From: JAJTFA01 sp044351265
GTDB taxonomy: Bacteria > Bacteroidota > Bacteroidia > UKL13-3
DNA: 10,696 nt
Assembly (NCBI GenBank): GCA_044351265.1
Contig: JBILGC010000059.1
Coordinates: 1-10,696 of the forward strand
Direction of reading: 5' to 3'
Positions 1 to 6,687 of the stretch are shown here, in pieces (position 1 is the first letter of the stretch; every line of letters begins with the position of its first letter). Under the pieces are notes generated by a model. That model saw nothing but the letters and a program-made list of their open reading frames with translations, searched no databases and was not told where the DNA came from. Position numbers and translations under genes: made by a program.

Positions 1-126
1 TTCATCAGACGATAATTCTGATTGCTCAAGTCCATCGTCCATGGTGTCGTCATCTTTTTTACAACTGTTTAATGAAAGGCCGGCAACAACCATTGCTGCC
101 AAACCGAATTGAATTATTTTTTTCAT
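1..126 (-). CDS. Small acidic surface lipoprotein, 5' part only
   Basis: The first 42 codons are in the window and the rest runs off the left edge. Reading from the ATG at 126, the protein starts MKKIIQFGLAAMVVAGLSLN and then SC, a classic type II signal peptide with lipobox S-L-N-S-C; the lipidated cysteine is residue 22. The residues after it are K-K-D-D-D, then an Asp/Glu/Ser-rich stretch. In Bacteroidota, a Lys followed by two acidic residues just after the lipid cysteine is a known surface-export signal, so the mature protein is probably displayed on the outer face of the outer membrane. The gene lies 56 bases downstream of the aminotransferase on the same strand and may be co-transcribed or use its own weak promoter. 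The function cannot be told from this fragment. Confidence 0.72.
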   Translation of the reverse strand, partial: MKKIIQFGLAAMVVAGLSLNSCKKDDDTMDDGLEQSELSSDE

Positions 127-129
127 ATG

Positions 130-136
130 CAAACTA
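130..136 (-). promoter_or_regulatory. Weak -7-like box before the lipoprotein gene
   Basis: On the minus strand TAGTTTG ends three bases before the lipoprotein ATG. It resembles the Bacteroidota -7 element TAnnTTTG but has one base fewer in the spacer, and no -33 TTTG is evident. It is listed mainly because better boxes occupy the same position before other genes in this window. Confidence 0.2.
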
Positions 137-182
137 CTTTTTGCTTATTACAGTGCTTCAGATAAGACAAGATACAAAAGGT

Positions 183-1382
183 TTAACGGCTATTTAAAAT
201 TTTATTTAGGTTATTTATAATAATATCGCATGCTTGTGCAATTTCCTCACGTGTAATAATAAGGGGTGGTGCAATTCTAAGTTTATGGGTGGCAAATAAA
301 AACCAGTCGGTAATTAAACCATCCGCTATACAGGCATCTATGAGTTTTTTATTCAGTTCAAAACTCTCCAGTTCAGGGGCAAGCATAAGCCCTTTTCCAC
401 TAATTTGCCTGATAGCGGGGTGTTTTAGCAAATGCCTGAATAATTGTTCTTTGTCTGCCACTTCATCTATCCAGTTGTGTGAAAGCAATTCCTCCAGCCC
501 AGCTAGTGCAGCTGCGCAAACCACCGGATGACCTCCAAAAGTAGTGATGTGGCCCAGCATAGGTTGTTCTGCCAATTGCATCATCATTTCTTTGGAAGCA
601 ATGAAGGCACCAATTGGCATGCCAGCGCCCAGGGCCTTCCCCAGCAGCAACACATCAGGTATTATTCCGCTGTGCTCAAAGGCAAACATTTTCCCACTCC
701 TACCCATTCCGGATTGTATCTCATCAAAAATGAGCAATGTGCCAGTGCTGTTACATTTTGCACGAAGTGCCGATAAAAAATCAGAATCTGATACAATATA
801 TCCGCTTTCTCCTCTAATAACTTCAGCCACCACACAAGCTGTGCGTTGCGTTATGCATTCAAGTTGGGCAGTTTGGTTGTGCTCAAGAAAACGGATATCG
901 GGTAATAAGGGCCTGAAAGCATTTTTATAATATTCTTCACTGTTTAGGCTAAGAGCTGCATGTGTGCTGCCGTGATAGGCCTGCTTAAATGCGATGATTT
1001 CCGTTCTGCCTGTAATCCTTTTGGCAAGTTTAAGTGCACCATCGGTTGCCTCAGCACCTGAGTTAACAAAATACACGCAGTTTAATGCCGATGGCAACAA
1101 GGCCGTTAGTTTCTCTGCAAGTTTTACCTGCGGAGCTTGCACATATTCGCCATAAACCATCAGGTGCATATATTGGTCAACCTGACTTTTAATAGCCTCA
1201 TTAACGCGCATATTGCCATGCCCAAGGCTGCTCACACTTATTCCCGAAATTAAATCAATATAAGCTTTGCCACTTCTGTCATACAGATAAATGCCATATG
1301 CTTTTTCAAACTCAAGTAATAATGGGAAATGTGTGGTTTGTGCCTGCCTGTTTAAAAATAGTTGCCGGTTACTCAAATGCAT
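183..1382 (-). CDS. Class III PLP-dependent aminotransferase (aspartate aminotransferase family)
   Basis: A 399-residue cytosolic enzyme of fold type I, the usual length for the acetylornithine/ornithine/4-aminobutyrate aminotransferase family. Visible motifs in order: NSGAEATDGALKLAKR (about 107-122), the cofactor phosphate loop; AYHG (135-138), where the aromatic residue stacks on PLP; LLIFDEIQSGMGRSG (216-230) with D220 contacting the pyridine nitrogen; LLLGKALGAGMPIGAF with K249 as the Schiff-base lysine; and TTFGGHP (280-286). All catalytic residues are present, so the enzyme should be active. Family members move an amino group from a terminal or omega-amino donor to 2-oxoglutarate. The substrate cannot be fixed from sequence alone, and no arginine, lysine or GABA pathway gene is adjacent. 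The ATG at 1382 is the only start that keeps the N-terminal region. A near-consensus -7 box ends four bases before it. Confidence 0.93.
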   Translation of the reverse strand: MHLSNRQLFLNRQAQTTHFPLLLEFEKAYGIYLYDRSGKAYIDLISGISVSSLGHGNMRVNEAIKSQVDQYMHLMVYGEYVQAPQVKLAEKLTALLPSALNCVYFVNSGAEATDGALKLAKRITGRTEIIAFKQAYHGSTHAALSLNSEEYYKNAFRPLLPDIRFLEHNQTAQLECITQRTACVVAEVIRGESGYIVSDSDFLSALRAKCNSTGTLLIFDEIQSGMGRSGKMFAFEHSGIIPDVLLLGKALGAGMPIGAFIASKEMMMQLAEQPMLGHITTFGGHPVVCAAALAGLEELLSHNWIDEVADKEQLFRHLLKHPAIRQISGKGLMLAPELESFELNKKLIDACIADGLITDWFLFATHKLRIAPPLIITREEIAQACDIIINNLNKILNSR

Positions 1383-1386
1383 GTTT

Positions 1387-1416
1387 CAAATATGCATATA
1401 AATTAATCAGATGAAA
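1387..1416 (-). promoter_or_regulatory. Probable promoter of the aminotransferase gene
   Basis: On the minus strand CATATTTG (1387-1394) matches the Bacteroidota -7 consensus TAnnTTTG at five of six fixed positions. TTTC (1413-1416), one mismatch from the -33 TTTG, lies 18 bases upstream. The box ends only four bases before the ATG, which implies an mRNA with almost no 5' leader. Confidence 0.35.
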
Positions 1417-1467
1417 AATATGATGTAATTCAGACTACTTATTTAGGGTGCATTATAAAAAGTTGAC

Positions 1468-1474
1468 TAATTTG
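1468..1474 (+). promoter_or_regulatory. Weak -7-like box before the holin-like operon
   Basis: TAATTTG lies 19 bases before the ATG at 1494. It is one base short of TAnnTTTG and has no clear -33 partner. The stretch between it and the start codon is A/T-rich, as is common for Bacteroidota translation starts that lack a Shine-Dalgarno sequence. Confidence 0.2.
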
Positions 1475-1493
1475 CTTAAAAATTACTTCTGAA

Positions 1494-1856
1494 ATGGAAC
1501 AGGTAAAAGACGAAGATATTTTGGGTAAGGCCTATGATGATGTCCGTGATTATGTAAATCTGCGGCTAGAACTGCTTAAAATAGAAACTGCTGAAAAATC
1601 GGCAAAGGTTACTGCTTACATGATTAGCAGCTTGGTTTTATTATTTACCGGATTTTTTTGTCTACTCTTTCTAAGTGTAGTGGCAGGAATTTATTTCAGT
1701 ACATATTGGGGTGATTATTTTAAAGGCTTTGGTGTGGTAGGTGCTTTTTATGTGGTTCTGTTTTTAATGGTTTTGCTTTTTAAAAAAGCAATGATTCACC
1801 GCCCGGTTATCAATACAATTATTCGTTTATTCTTTTCAGCCGATGAAACCAATTAA
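1494..1856 (+). CDS. Holin-like / YqjE-like two-helix membrane protein
   Basis: A 120-residue inner-membrane protein. Residues 1-38 are charged, probably helical and cytoplasmic. A hydrophobic hairpin follows, with TM1 about 39-66 and TM2 about 78-97 separated by a short YWGDYFKGFG loop, and then a basic tail. This layout fits the small membrane proteins annotated as 'phage holin family protein' (putative Actinobacteriophage holin III / YqjE-like, DUF1469-type) that are common in Bacteroidota chromosomes. Despite the name there are no phage genes nearby, so a lysis role is unlikely; E. coli YqjE is an inner-membrane protein of unclear function. The stop codon lies inside the next gene (14-base overlap), which indicates a translationally coupled operon. 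The family assignment rests on architecture and is less certain than the membrane topology. Confidence 0.75.
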   Translation: MEQVKDEDILGKAYDDVRDYVNLRLELLKIETAEKSAKVTAYMISSLVLLFTGFFCLLFLSVVAGIYFSTYWGDYFKGFGVVGAFYVVLFLMVLLFKKAMIHRPVINTIIRLFFSADETN

Positions 1857-2217
1857 AATTGTAGATATAGAAACCCTGCATTTAGAGAAAGAGCGGGTAC
1901 AGTTATTGCTGGAAGCAAAACAACAGGATTTGTCAGAAACAGGTGCTTATATTAGGGCCAATTCACGCAAAATTCTATGGGCACAAATAAATCCGTTTAA
2001 GGGCAATACCTTAATCGAAACAGCAGGAGAGGTGGTATCACCACTCATACAAACCGCAACAGGAGGAACGTTAAAAGATACCCTCGTTCAGTTACTTAAA
2101 GAAGTGGTGCTTAATTATGGTGTAGATGCTGCACAAAAGTTTTTAAAGAAAAAGAAGAAACGAAAAAAGGCAGCAAAAAATAATAATGACAACAACGAAA
2201 CTAAACCTGAAGCCTAG
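1843..2217 (+). CDS. Small protein with a lysine-rich C-terminal tail, function unknown
   Basis: A 124-residue protein whose ATG overlaps the end of the holin-like gene by 14 bases, so it is almost certainly co-translated with it. Residues about 8-30 are charged and likely helical. Residues 45-95 are moderately hydrophobic (GEVVSPLIQTATGG, then DTLVQLLKEVVLNYG) and could form a membrane-associated amphipathic helix, but no clear transmembrane segment is seen. From about residue 99 there is a run of Lys/Arg, followed by an Asn-rich end. No signal peptide is present, so the basic tail probably faces the cytoplasm. The arrangement recalls the yqjE-yqjK pair of enterobacteria, where a small partner follows the membrane protein, but I see no sequence match that I can name. 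The tail could bind acidic lipid, nucleic acid or ribosomes; this is speculation. Confidence 0.72.
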   Translation: MKPIKIVDIETLHLEKERVQLLLEAKQQDLSETGAYIRANSRKILWAQINPFKGNTLIETAGEVVSPLIQTATGGTLKDTLVQLLKEVVLNYGVDAAQKFLKKKKKRKKAAKNNNDNNETKPEA

Positions 2218-2245
2218 GTGTTTCATTTTCACATCATTCATTTGC

Positions 2246-3526
2246 TCAAAGATTAAATCGTGTAATAAATTCTTTGCTTAACTGGTCCCGGTGATTAGGG
2301 TGTGCTATGCTAATTAGTGCTTTGCCGCGTTGCTCCATATTTAATCCATACAAATTTACTTTGCCATATTCTGTAACTACCCAATGTATGTGCCCGCGTG
2401 TGGTAACCACTCCGGCACCTTTTTTTAAATAAGGCACAATGCGCGATTCTCCTTTTTTTGTTGTTGAAGGAATAGCAATGATTGGTTTCCCACCTTCCGA
2501 TAATGCTGCCCCTCTTATAAAGTCCATTTGTCCGCCAATGCCTGAATACTGATAAGCTCCTATGGAGTCGGAACAAACCTGCCCGGTTAAATCAATTTCA
2601 ATGGCACTATTAATGGCAGTAACTTTGGGATTTCTGCTTATTACGTGCGGATCGTTCACATAACTGATGTCAAGTCCTTTTATCAGCGGATTATCATCAA
2701 TAAAATCGTAAAGTTTTTTGGTGCCCAGCACAAAACCGGCCACACAGTAATCTTTAATAATGCGTTTTCTGCTATTATTAATAATGCCATTTTCAATTAG
2801 CGGTATTACGCCATCGGAAAACATTTCCGTATGCAAGCCCAGGTCCTTTAGATGTCCAAGATTTTTAAGTACTGCATCGGGTAAGGTCCCAATACCCAGT
2901 TGCAGGGTTGCACCATCTTCAACCAGTTCTGCCACATTTTTTCCTATACGGTCATACACATCATTAAAATCTTTTGCATAGCTCACCTCAGGCAAGGAGT
3001 CTTCAACCCATACCGCATAATCAATCATCCATGCAGGTATAAATGCATCTCCGTGCATGCGCGGCATGTTTGGGTTAACCTGTGCAATAACCAAATTGGC
3101 ACTTTGCATAGCTGCGCGGGCCACGTCAACAGAAGTACCCAATGAGCAAAATCCATGTTTATCCGGAGGAGAAACATGTAGTAAGGCTACATCAAGGGGT
3201 AATACATTTTTAGCAAACAGCTTAGGTATCTCACTTAAAAAAATCGGTATATAATCTCCGCGGTCTGAGTTTACCGCTATTCTCGTGCTTTCGGAAACAA
3301 AAAGTGAGTTCATATAAAACCTGCCCTTCAAGGTTTCCTTATTCAAATCAATACCGTAGGTACTTATACTAACCAGCTCCACATTTTCCAAGTGGGTTCG
3401 ATTTATAAGCGCATTCACCAAGGCCACAGGCGTAGCTGCACTTCCATGTAAAAATACCCGTTGCCCAGATTGGATATGAGATACCACTTCTTCTGCAGAT
3501 AAGTAATGTAATTTTTTGCTAAGCAT
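2246..3526 (-). CDS. Acetyl-CoA hydrolase/transferase family protein (4-hydroxybutyrate CoA-transferase-like)
   Basis: A 426-residue cytosolic enzyme that moves coenzyme A between carboxylic acids (or hydrolyses acetyl-CoA) through a glutamyl-CoA thioester. The N-terminal half contains LHVSPPDKHGFCSLG (116-130). The central segment LGIGTLPDAVLKNLG (210-224) leads to HTEMFSDGVIPL, where E234 is the expected catalytic glutamate by comparison with 4-hydroxybutyrate CoA-transferase. The C-terminal half has YSGIGGQMDFIRGA (327-340), the usual CoA-binding glycine-rich signature, and GHIHWVVTEYG (378-388). The length is normal and all motifs are intact. The physiological acids are not evident from the neighbours. 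It is convergent with the holin-like operon, with only about 28 bases between stops and no obvious hairpin, and divergent from mnmE. A TATATTTTG at 3570-3578 (minus strand) is a possible but imperfect -7 box. Confidence 0.92.
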   Translation of the reverse strand: MLSKKLHYLSAEEVVSHIQSGQRVFLHGSAATPVALVNALINRTHLENVELVSISTYGIDLNKETLKGRFYMNSLFVSESTRIAVNSDRGDYIPIFLSEIPKLFAKNVLPLDVALLHVSPPDKHGFCSLGTSVDVARAAMQSANLVIAQVNPNMPRMHGDAFIPAWMIDYAVWVEDSLPEVSYAKDFNDVYDRIGKNVAELVEDGATLQLGIGTLPDAVLKNLGHLKDLGLHTEMFSDGVIPLIENGIINNSRKRIIKDYCVAGFVLGTKKLYDFIDDNPLIKGLDISYVNDPHVISRNPKVTAINSAIEIDLTGQVCSDSIGAYQYSGIGGQMDFIRGAALSEGGKPIIAIPSTTKKGESRIVPYLKKGAGVVTTRGHIHWVVTEYGKVNLYGLNMEQRGKALISIAHPNHRDQLSKEFITRFNL

Positions 3527-3683
3527 TTGTAATTGATATTTTTAACGAATATGGTGTTTTGCCTTCAATCAAAATATAATCAATATCAGTTTTTACTTCT
3601 CTATTTTACTTGTATTGATTCTGGTTTATAAGAAGCAAATTCCGCTTTAGCTTGTTTCTGAAAAGTAATCTGCAGGTATTTGT

Positions 3684-3691
3684 TAACTTTG
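3684..3691 (+). promoter_or_regulatory. -7 promoter box of mnmE
   Basis: TAACTTTG matches the Bacteroidota -7 consensus TAnnTTTG exactly. It ends six bases before the mnmE ATG at 3698, so transcription would begin about three bases before the start codon. No TTTG lies at the ideal 19-base distance; TCTG at 3657-3660 is a poor candidate for -33. Confidence 0.5.
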
Positions 3692-3697
3692 TGGGTC

Positions 3698-5068
3698 ATG
3701 GGTGCTCACCTCCATTCCGATTTAAACGATACCATTTGCGCATTGGCCACTCCGGCAGGCACAGGTGCTATCGGTATAATACGTGTAAGTGGCAGCAGGG
3801 CAATCGAAATTGTGAATACTCTTTTTAAGGGCAAAGACCTTGCAGAGCAGCCAAGCCACACCATTCATTTTGGTAAAATTGCTGATGGTGGACGTATTAT
3901 TGATGAGGTATTGGCTTCTTTATATGTTGCGCCAAAATCTTACACAGGTGAGCACACGGTAGAATTAAGTTGCCACGGATCGCATTATATACAGCAACAA
4001 ATTTTGCAGCTGCTGGTGCAGCATGGTTGTCGTTTAGCCAAGCCGGGCGAGTTTACCCTCAGGGCATTTTTAAATAAAAAATTAGACTTGAGTCAGGCCG
4101 AAGCTGTAGCCGATCTAATAGCCAGTGATAGTGCCGAGAGCCATAAAATGGCTATGCAGCAAATGCGTGGCGGGTTTAGTGAGCAAATCAATCATATGCG
4201 TTCGCAGCTGGTAAATTTTGCTTCTCTTATCGAACTTGAATTAGACTTTAGTGAAGAGGATGTAGAGTTTGCAGCACGCGAAGAATTGCTGGCATTGGTA
4301 TCTCAAATTGCTACACTCATCCAAAACCTTCTCCAATCATTTAATTATGGAAATGCCATTAAAAATGGCATACCTACGGTGATTGCCGGCAAACCCAATG
4401 CGGGCAAATCTACATTACTTAATGCACTCATCAATGAGGAGCGTGCAATTGTAAGCGATATTGCAGGCACTACTAGAGATACCATTGAAGAAGCTTTTGT
4501 AATAGATGGTATTACGTTCAGGCTTATTGATACAGCCGGAATCAGGCAACATGCTTCCGATGCAATTGAAGAGATTGGTATAGAGCGAGCATTTGAAAAA
4601 CTGGGAAAAGCCAGTATTATCATGTATGTTTTTGATGCCACCTTAACTACTGCTGAGCAATTAACACAAGAACTAAATCTGTTCAGTTCATATCCGGCTA
4701 TCGTTATTCCGGTTGCCAATAAAACCGATGTACTTGACGATTATTCGGTATTTAATCAGGAAACGGTATGCATCAGCGCAAAAAATAGTATCGGATTGGA
4801 ATTGCTTAAACAACGTTTGGTAGCTGCTGTGCGTAAGGATGAAATTAAAAACGATATTATCATCACCAACTTACGTCATTATGAAGCACTCAAACATGCT
4901 GCTGACGCACTTCAACAGGTATTTAATGGAATTGATATGCGTATAAGCGGAGATCTTCTTGCACTTGATATAAGAAAGGCGTTGTTCCACCTGGCAGAAA
5001 TAACAGGTGAGGTTACAACAGACGATTTGTTGGCCAATATCTTCAGTAAATTTTGTATTGGAAAGTAG
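3698..5068 (+). CDS. mnmE: tRNA uridine-5-carboxymethylaminomethyl(34) synthesis GTPase MnmE
   Basis: A 456-residue protein from the ATG at 3698. With MnmG it modifies the wobble uridine (U34) of a subset of tRNAs, using a formyl-folate group and K+-dependent GTP hydrolysis. The N-terminal folate-binding domain starts DTICALATPAGTGAIGIIRVSG and includes SYTGEHTVELSCHGS (about 82-96) and KPGEFTLRAFLNKKLDLSQAEA. The G domain carries G1 GKPNAGKST (231-239), the G2 threonines in AGTTRDT (256-262), G3 DTAG (278-281), G4 NKTD (341-344) and G5 SAK (360-362). The protein ends in the signature FCIGK with the conserved cysteine at 452. An upstream TTG at 3680 is in frame but precedes the -7 box, so ATG 3698 was chosen. 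mnmG is not in the window. No nearby terminator is strong. Confidence 0.98.
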   Translation: MGAHLHSDLNDTICALATPAGTGAIGIIRVSGSRAIEIVNTLFKGKDLAEQPSHTIHFGKIADGGRIIDEVLASLYVAPKSYTGEHTVELSCHGSHYIQQQILQLLVQHGCRLAKPGEFTLRAFLNKKLDLSQAEAVADLIASDSAESHKMAMQQMRGGFSEQINHMRSQLVNFASLIELELDFSEEDVEFAAREELLALVSQIATLIQNLLQSFNYGNAIKNGIPTVIAGKPNAGKSTLLNALINEERAIVSDIAGTTRDTIEEAFVIDGITFRLIDTAGIRQHASDAIEEIGIERAFEKLGKASIIMYVFDATLTTAEQLTQELNLFSSYPAIVIPVANKTDVLDDYSVFNQETVCISAKNSIGLELLKQRLVAAVRKDEIKNDIIITNLRHYEALKHAADALQQVFNGIDMRISGDLLALDIRKALFHLAEITGEVTTDDLLANIFSKFCIGK

Positions 5069-5172
5069 TTTAAAGCATTTTGCACATTTTAGTGAGATTT
5101 TTATCCAAATTATTCTTCAATAGATATTTAGAGATTTATTTTGTGTTTGTTTAAAAAGTATTTGCATAGCAT

Positions 5173-5192
5173 AAAACGAAAGTTTTTATTTT
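5173..5192 (+). terminator. Weak candidate terminator downstream of mnmE
   Basis: AAAAC and GTTTT can pair around a GAAA tetraloop and are followed by TATTTTT. The stem has only one G-C pair and lies about 105 bases after the mnmE stop, so it is a poor intrinsic terminator; it is listed because nothing better is visible in the gap. Confidence 0.22.
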
Positions 5193-5347
5193 TCTCTTTC
5201 AGAAGCTGTTTAGCTGTTTTGTTAGTAAATAAGCTTTCTCTTTTCTAAAATAGTCATTCTGTAAATTTAATATCCATCTGTTACTATAGTTTCAAAGTCA
5301 TCATCTTTCTTGCATTCTTGTTAGAATATATTATACCTTAGCCAAGC

Positions 5348-5355
5348 TATATTTG
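5348..5355 (+). promoter_or_regulatory. -7 promoter box of the secreted nuclease gene
   Basis: TATATTTG matches TAnnTTTG exactly and ends nine bases before the ATG at 5365, giving a predicted leader of roughly six bases. The -33 element is not clear: TTG at 5318-5320 is too far (27 bases), and TTAG at 5321-5324 is at 23 bases. Confidence 0.45.
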
Positions 5356-5364
5356 TATTATTCC

Positions 5365-6513
5365 ATGCGCTTACATATCAATACTTTTTTATTCTGGTTA
5401 TGTTGTTTGCCTATGTTGCAAACAGCTGCGCGTGCACAGCAGCAAGCCAGCACCGCAACCGGAAAAAGCGTTTTTCTGTTCAATGATGGCACATGGTTTT
5501 ATGCCGATAGTGTTCCCTTGTTTGGTATTAAACCTACTGTCATATCTGGTTTAGAAATTCCAAAAAGAGGGCCTAAAGAAAAAATCATTTTGCATATAGG
5601 TTTTGCTCTTAACTATAACGAGAAACATGAGCAGGCAAACTGGGTAGCCTATGAGTTAACCAAAGAAGAAACACATAAACAATTCGACCGCACCGATAAG
5701 TTTATACCTGATCCCAAGGTACGTTCCAAAACTGCAACAGATAAAGATTACAAAAATTCCGGTTACGATCGCGGACATCTGGCACCCGCATCAGATATGG
5801 GCTGGTCGGCTGCAAGTATGGCAGAGTCTTTTTATTACAGCAATATGAGTCCGCAGGAGCCCGGCTTTAATCGTGGCATTTGGAAAAGGCTGGAAGAGCA
5901 GGTGCGCAACTGGGCTATACAAAACAATGCAGTATTTGTAGTTACAGGTCCGGTACTAACCGATGGGTTGCCCACCATTGGTTCCAATAAAGTATCTGTA
6001 CCAACATTTTATTATAAAGTAATACTGGATTATACCGATCCCGGCATCAAGGCTATAGGCTTTATCATGCCCAACTTCGGCACCAAAGATCCGTTACAAA
6101 AATATGCAGTAAGCATTGATAGTGTTGAGCAACTTACCGGTATCGATTTTTTTCCGCAGTTGCCCGATGAGCAGGAAGTCCTTATTGAAAAAATATTGTG
6201 CACCAAATGCTGGGATTGGAGTGGTACAGAAGAGCGGGCGCAGCCACAACAAAAGAAATCGGCTGCCTCTTCCACGCTGTGCAGCGGCATAACCAAGGTT
6301 GGAAACCGATGCCGCAACAATACATTAAATGCCAATGGCTATTGCCACCATCACCAGGCTCAGGCAGGCGGGGGCGGGGAAACAAATGATAACAGCTTTA
6401 GCACACCCTCACAAAAAAGTAGTAGCACTGTGCAATGCAGTGGCACTACCAAAGCAGGCAACCGTTGCCGCAGAATGACTAGTAATGCAAGTGGCAGGTG
6501 TTATCAGCATTAG
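5365..6513 (+). CDS. Secreted DNA/RNA non-specific endonuclease with tandem C-terminal Cys/His repeats
   Basis: A 382-residue protein from the ATG at 5365. Residues 1-24 form a signal peptide with likely cleavage after ARA, so the enzyme acts in the periplasm or outside the cell. A short GKSVFLFNDGTWFY motif (33-46) precedes the nuclease domain. The bba-metal (NucA/Serratia-type) active site is intact: YDRGHLAPASD with catalytic H138, then NMSPQEPGFNRG with Mg-binding N169, and E177 eight residues later. These spacings match those of Anabaena NucA and Serratia nuclease. The usual domain ends near residue 275. Beyond it come CTKC (279-282), a Ser/Gln linker, and two copies of C-x9-C-x10-C-x2-H (306-330 and 358-382), joined by a Gly/Ser/Thr linker; the last His is the C-terminal residue. 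These resemble the small putative zinc motifs of the DUF5763 type. No inhibitor gene is adjacent. Confidence 0.92.
   Translation: MRLHINTFLFWLCCLPMLQTAARAQQQASTATGKSVFLFNDGTWFYADSVPLFGIKPTVISGLEIPKRGPKEKIILHIGFALNYNEKHEQANWVAYELTKEETHKQFDRTDKFIPDPKVRSKTATDKDYKNSGYDRGHLAPASDMGWSAASMAESFYYSNMSPQEPGFNRGIWKRLEEQVRNWAIQNNAVFVVTGPVLTDGLPTIGSNKVSVPTFYYKVILDYTDPGIKAIGFIMPNFGTKDPLQKYAVSIDSVEQLTGIDFFPQLPDEQEVLIEKILCTKCWDWSGTEERAQPQQKKSAASSTLCSGITKVGNRCRNNTLNANGYCHHHQAQAGGGGETNDNSFSTPSQKSSSTVQCSGTTKAGNRCRRMTSNASGRCYQH
6282..6510 (+). repeat. Tandem C-x9-C-x10-C-x2-H coding repeat at the nuclease C-terminus
   Basis: Two units, C-S-G-I-T-K-V-G-N-R-C... and C-S-G-T-T-K-A-G-N-R-C..., share identical cysteine/histidine spacing and most residues in the first half, including T-K-x-G-N-R-C-R. 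They are separated by a low-complexity linker of 27 residues. The pattern indicates an internal duplication of a small metal-binding module. Confidence 0.75.
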
Positions 6514-6652
6514 TTTTGGGGCTTGAATTTGTAATTGTAACAACAACTAACAGTCTTGGTGATTTACAAAAGAATACTTGGAGTCAAGGTATGGGGATAC
6601 TAAACTTTACTTTAGGCGTGGCGTTGAATATAGATTAGTACTCAATATCTTT

Positions 6653-6670
6653 GCCAGTATCCTGGCTTTT
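6653..6670 (+). terminator. Candidate terminator of the nuclease gene
   Basis: GCCAG-TATC-CTGGC forms a 5-bp stem with a 4-base loop followed by TTTT. It lies about 140 bases after the nuclease stop and about 20 bases past the convergent symporter stop. The T-run is only on the plus side, so it would serve the nuclease transcript. Confidence 0.42.
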
Positions 6671-6687
6671 ACAAATTTAAAGACCCC

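Larger units (their letters stand above)
5069..5364. other. AT-rich intergenic region without a gene
   Basis: These 296 bases between mnmE and the nuclease gene contain no supportable reading frame on either strand, no tRNA and no insertion-sequence ends. They hold a weak AAAAC-GAAA-GTTTT hairpin (5173-5186) followed by a T-rich run, an 8-base tandem duplication AGCTGTTT (5204-5219), and the nuclease -7 box at the right end. A small RNA cannot be excluded but nothing positive supports one. Confidence 0.6.

Noticed and set aside
1494..1856. Holin-like gene as evidence of a prophage or lysis cassette
   Set aside because: No endolysin, structural, integrase or regulator gene is nearby, and this family is common as a normal chromosomal gene in Bacteroidota.
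2218..2245. Terminator between the Lys-rich protein gene and the convergent CoA-transferase gene
   Set aside because: No stem of useful length or G/C content can be formed in the 28 bases between the stop codons.
3527..3683. Possible RNA gene or riboswitch between the CoA-transferase gene and mnmE
   Set aside because: No stable long stems or known aptamer core could be recognised by eye; the gap is short and AT-rich.
3680..3697. Upstream in-frame TTG start for mnmE
   Set aside because: It lies upstream of the exact -7 box and the predicted transcription start, and MnmE proteins usually begin only a few residues before the D-T-I-x-A-L-A-T-P motif.
4345..4719. A 124-codon open frame on the minus strand opposite mnmE
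   Set aside because: It lies wholly within the conserved GTPase domain of mnmE, has no recognisable protein features and is low-complexity Ser/Ile/Val-rich, as expected of an antisense shadow.
5204..5219. Tandem 8-base repeat AGCTGTTT
   Set aside because: Only two copies in an AT-rich gap, with no flanking structure; likely chance or slippage.
6600..6615. Inverted repeat CTAAA-6-TTTAG downstream of the nuclease
   Set aside because: The stem is five bases and almost all A/T, with no T-run; the GCCAG/CTGGC hairpin further on is a better terminator candidate.
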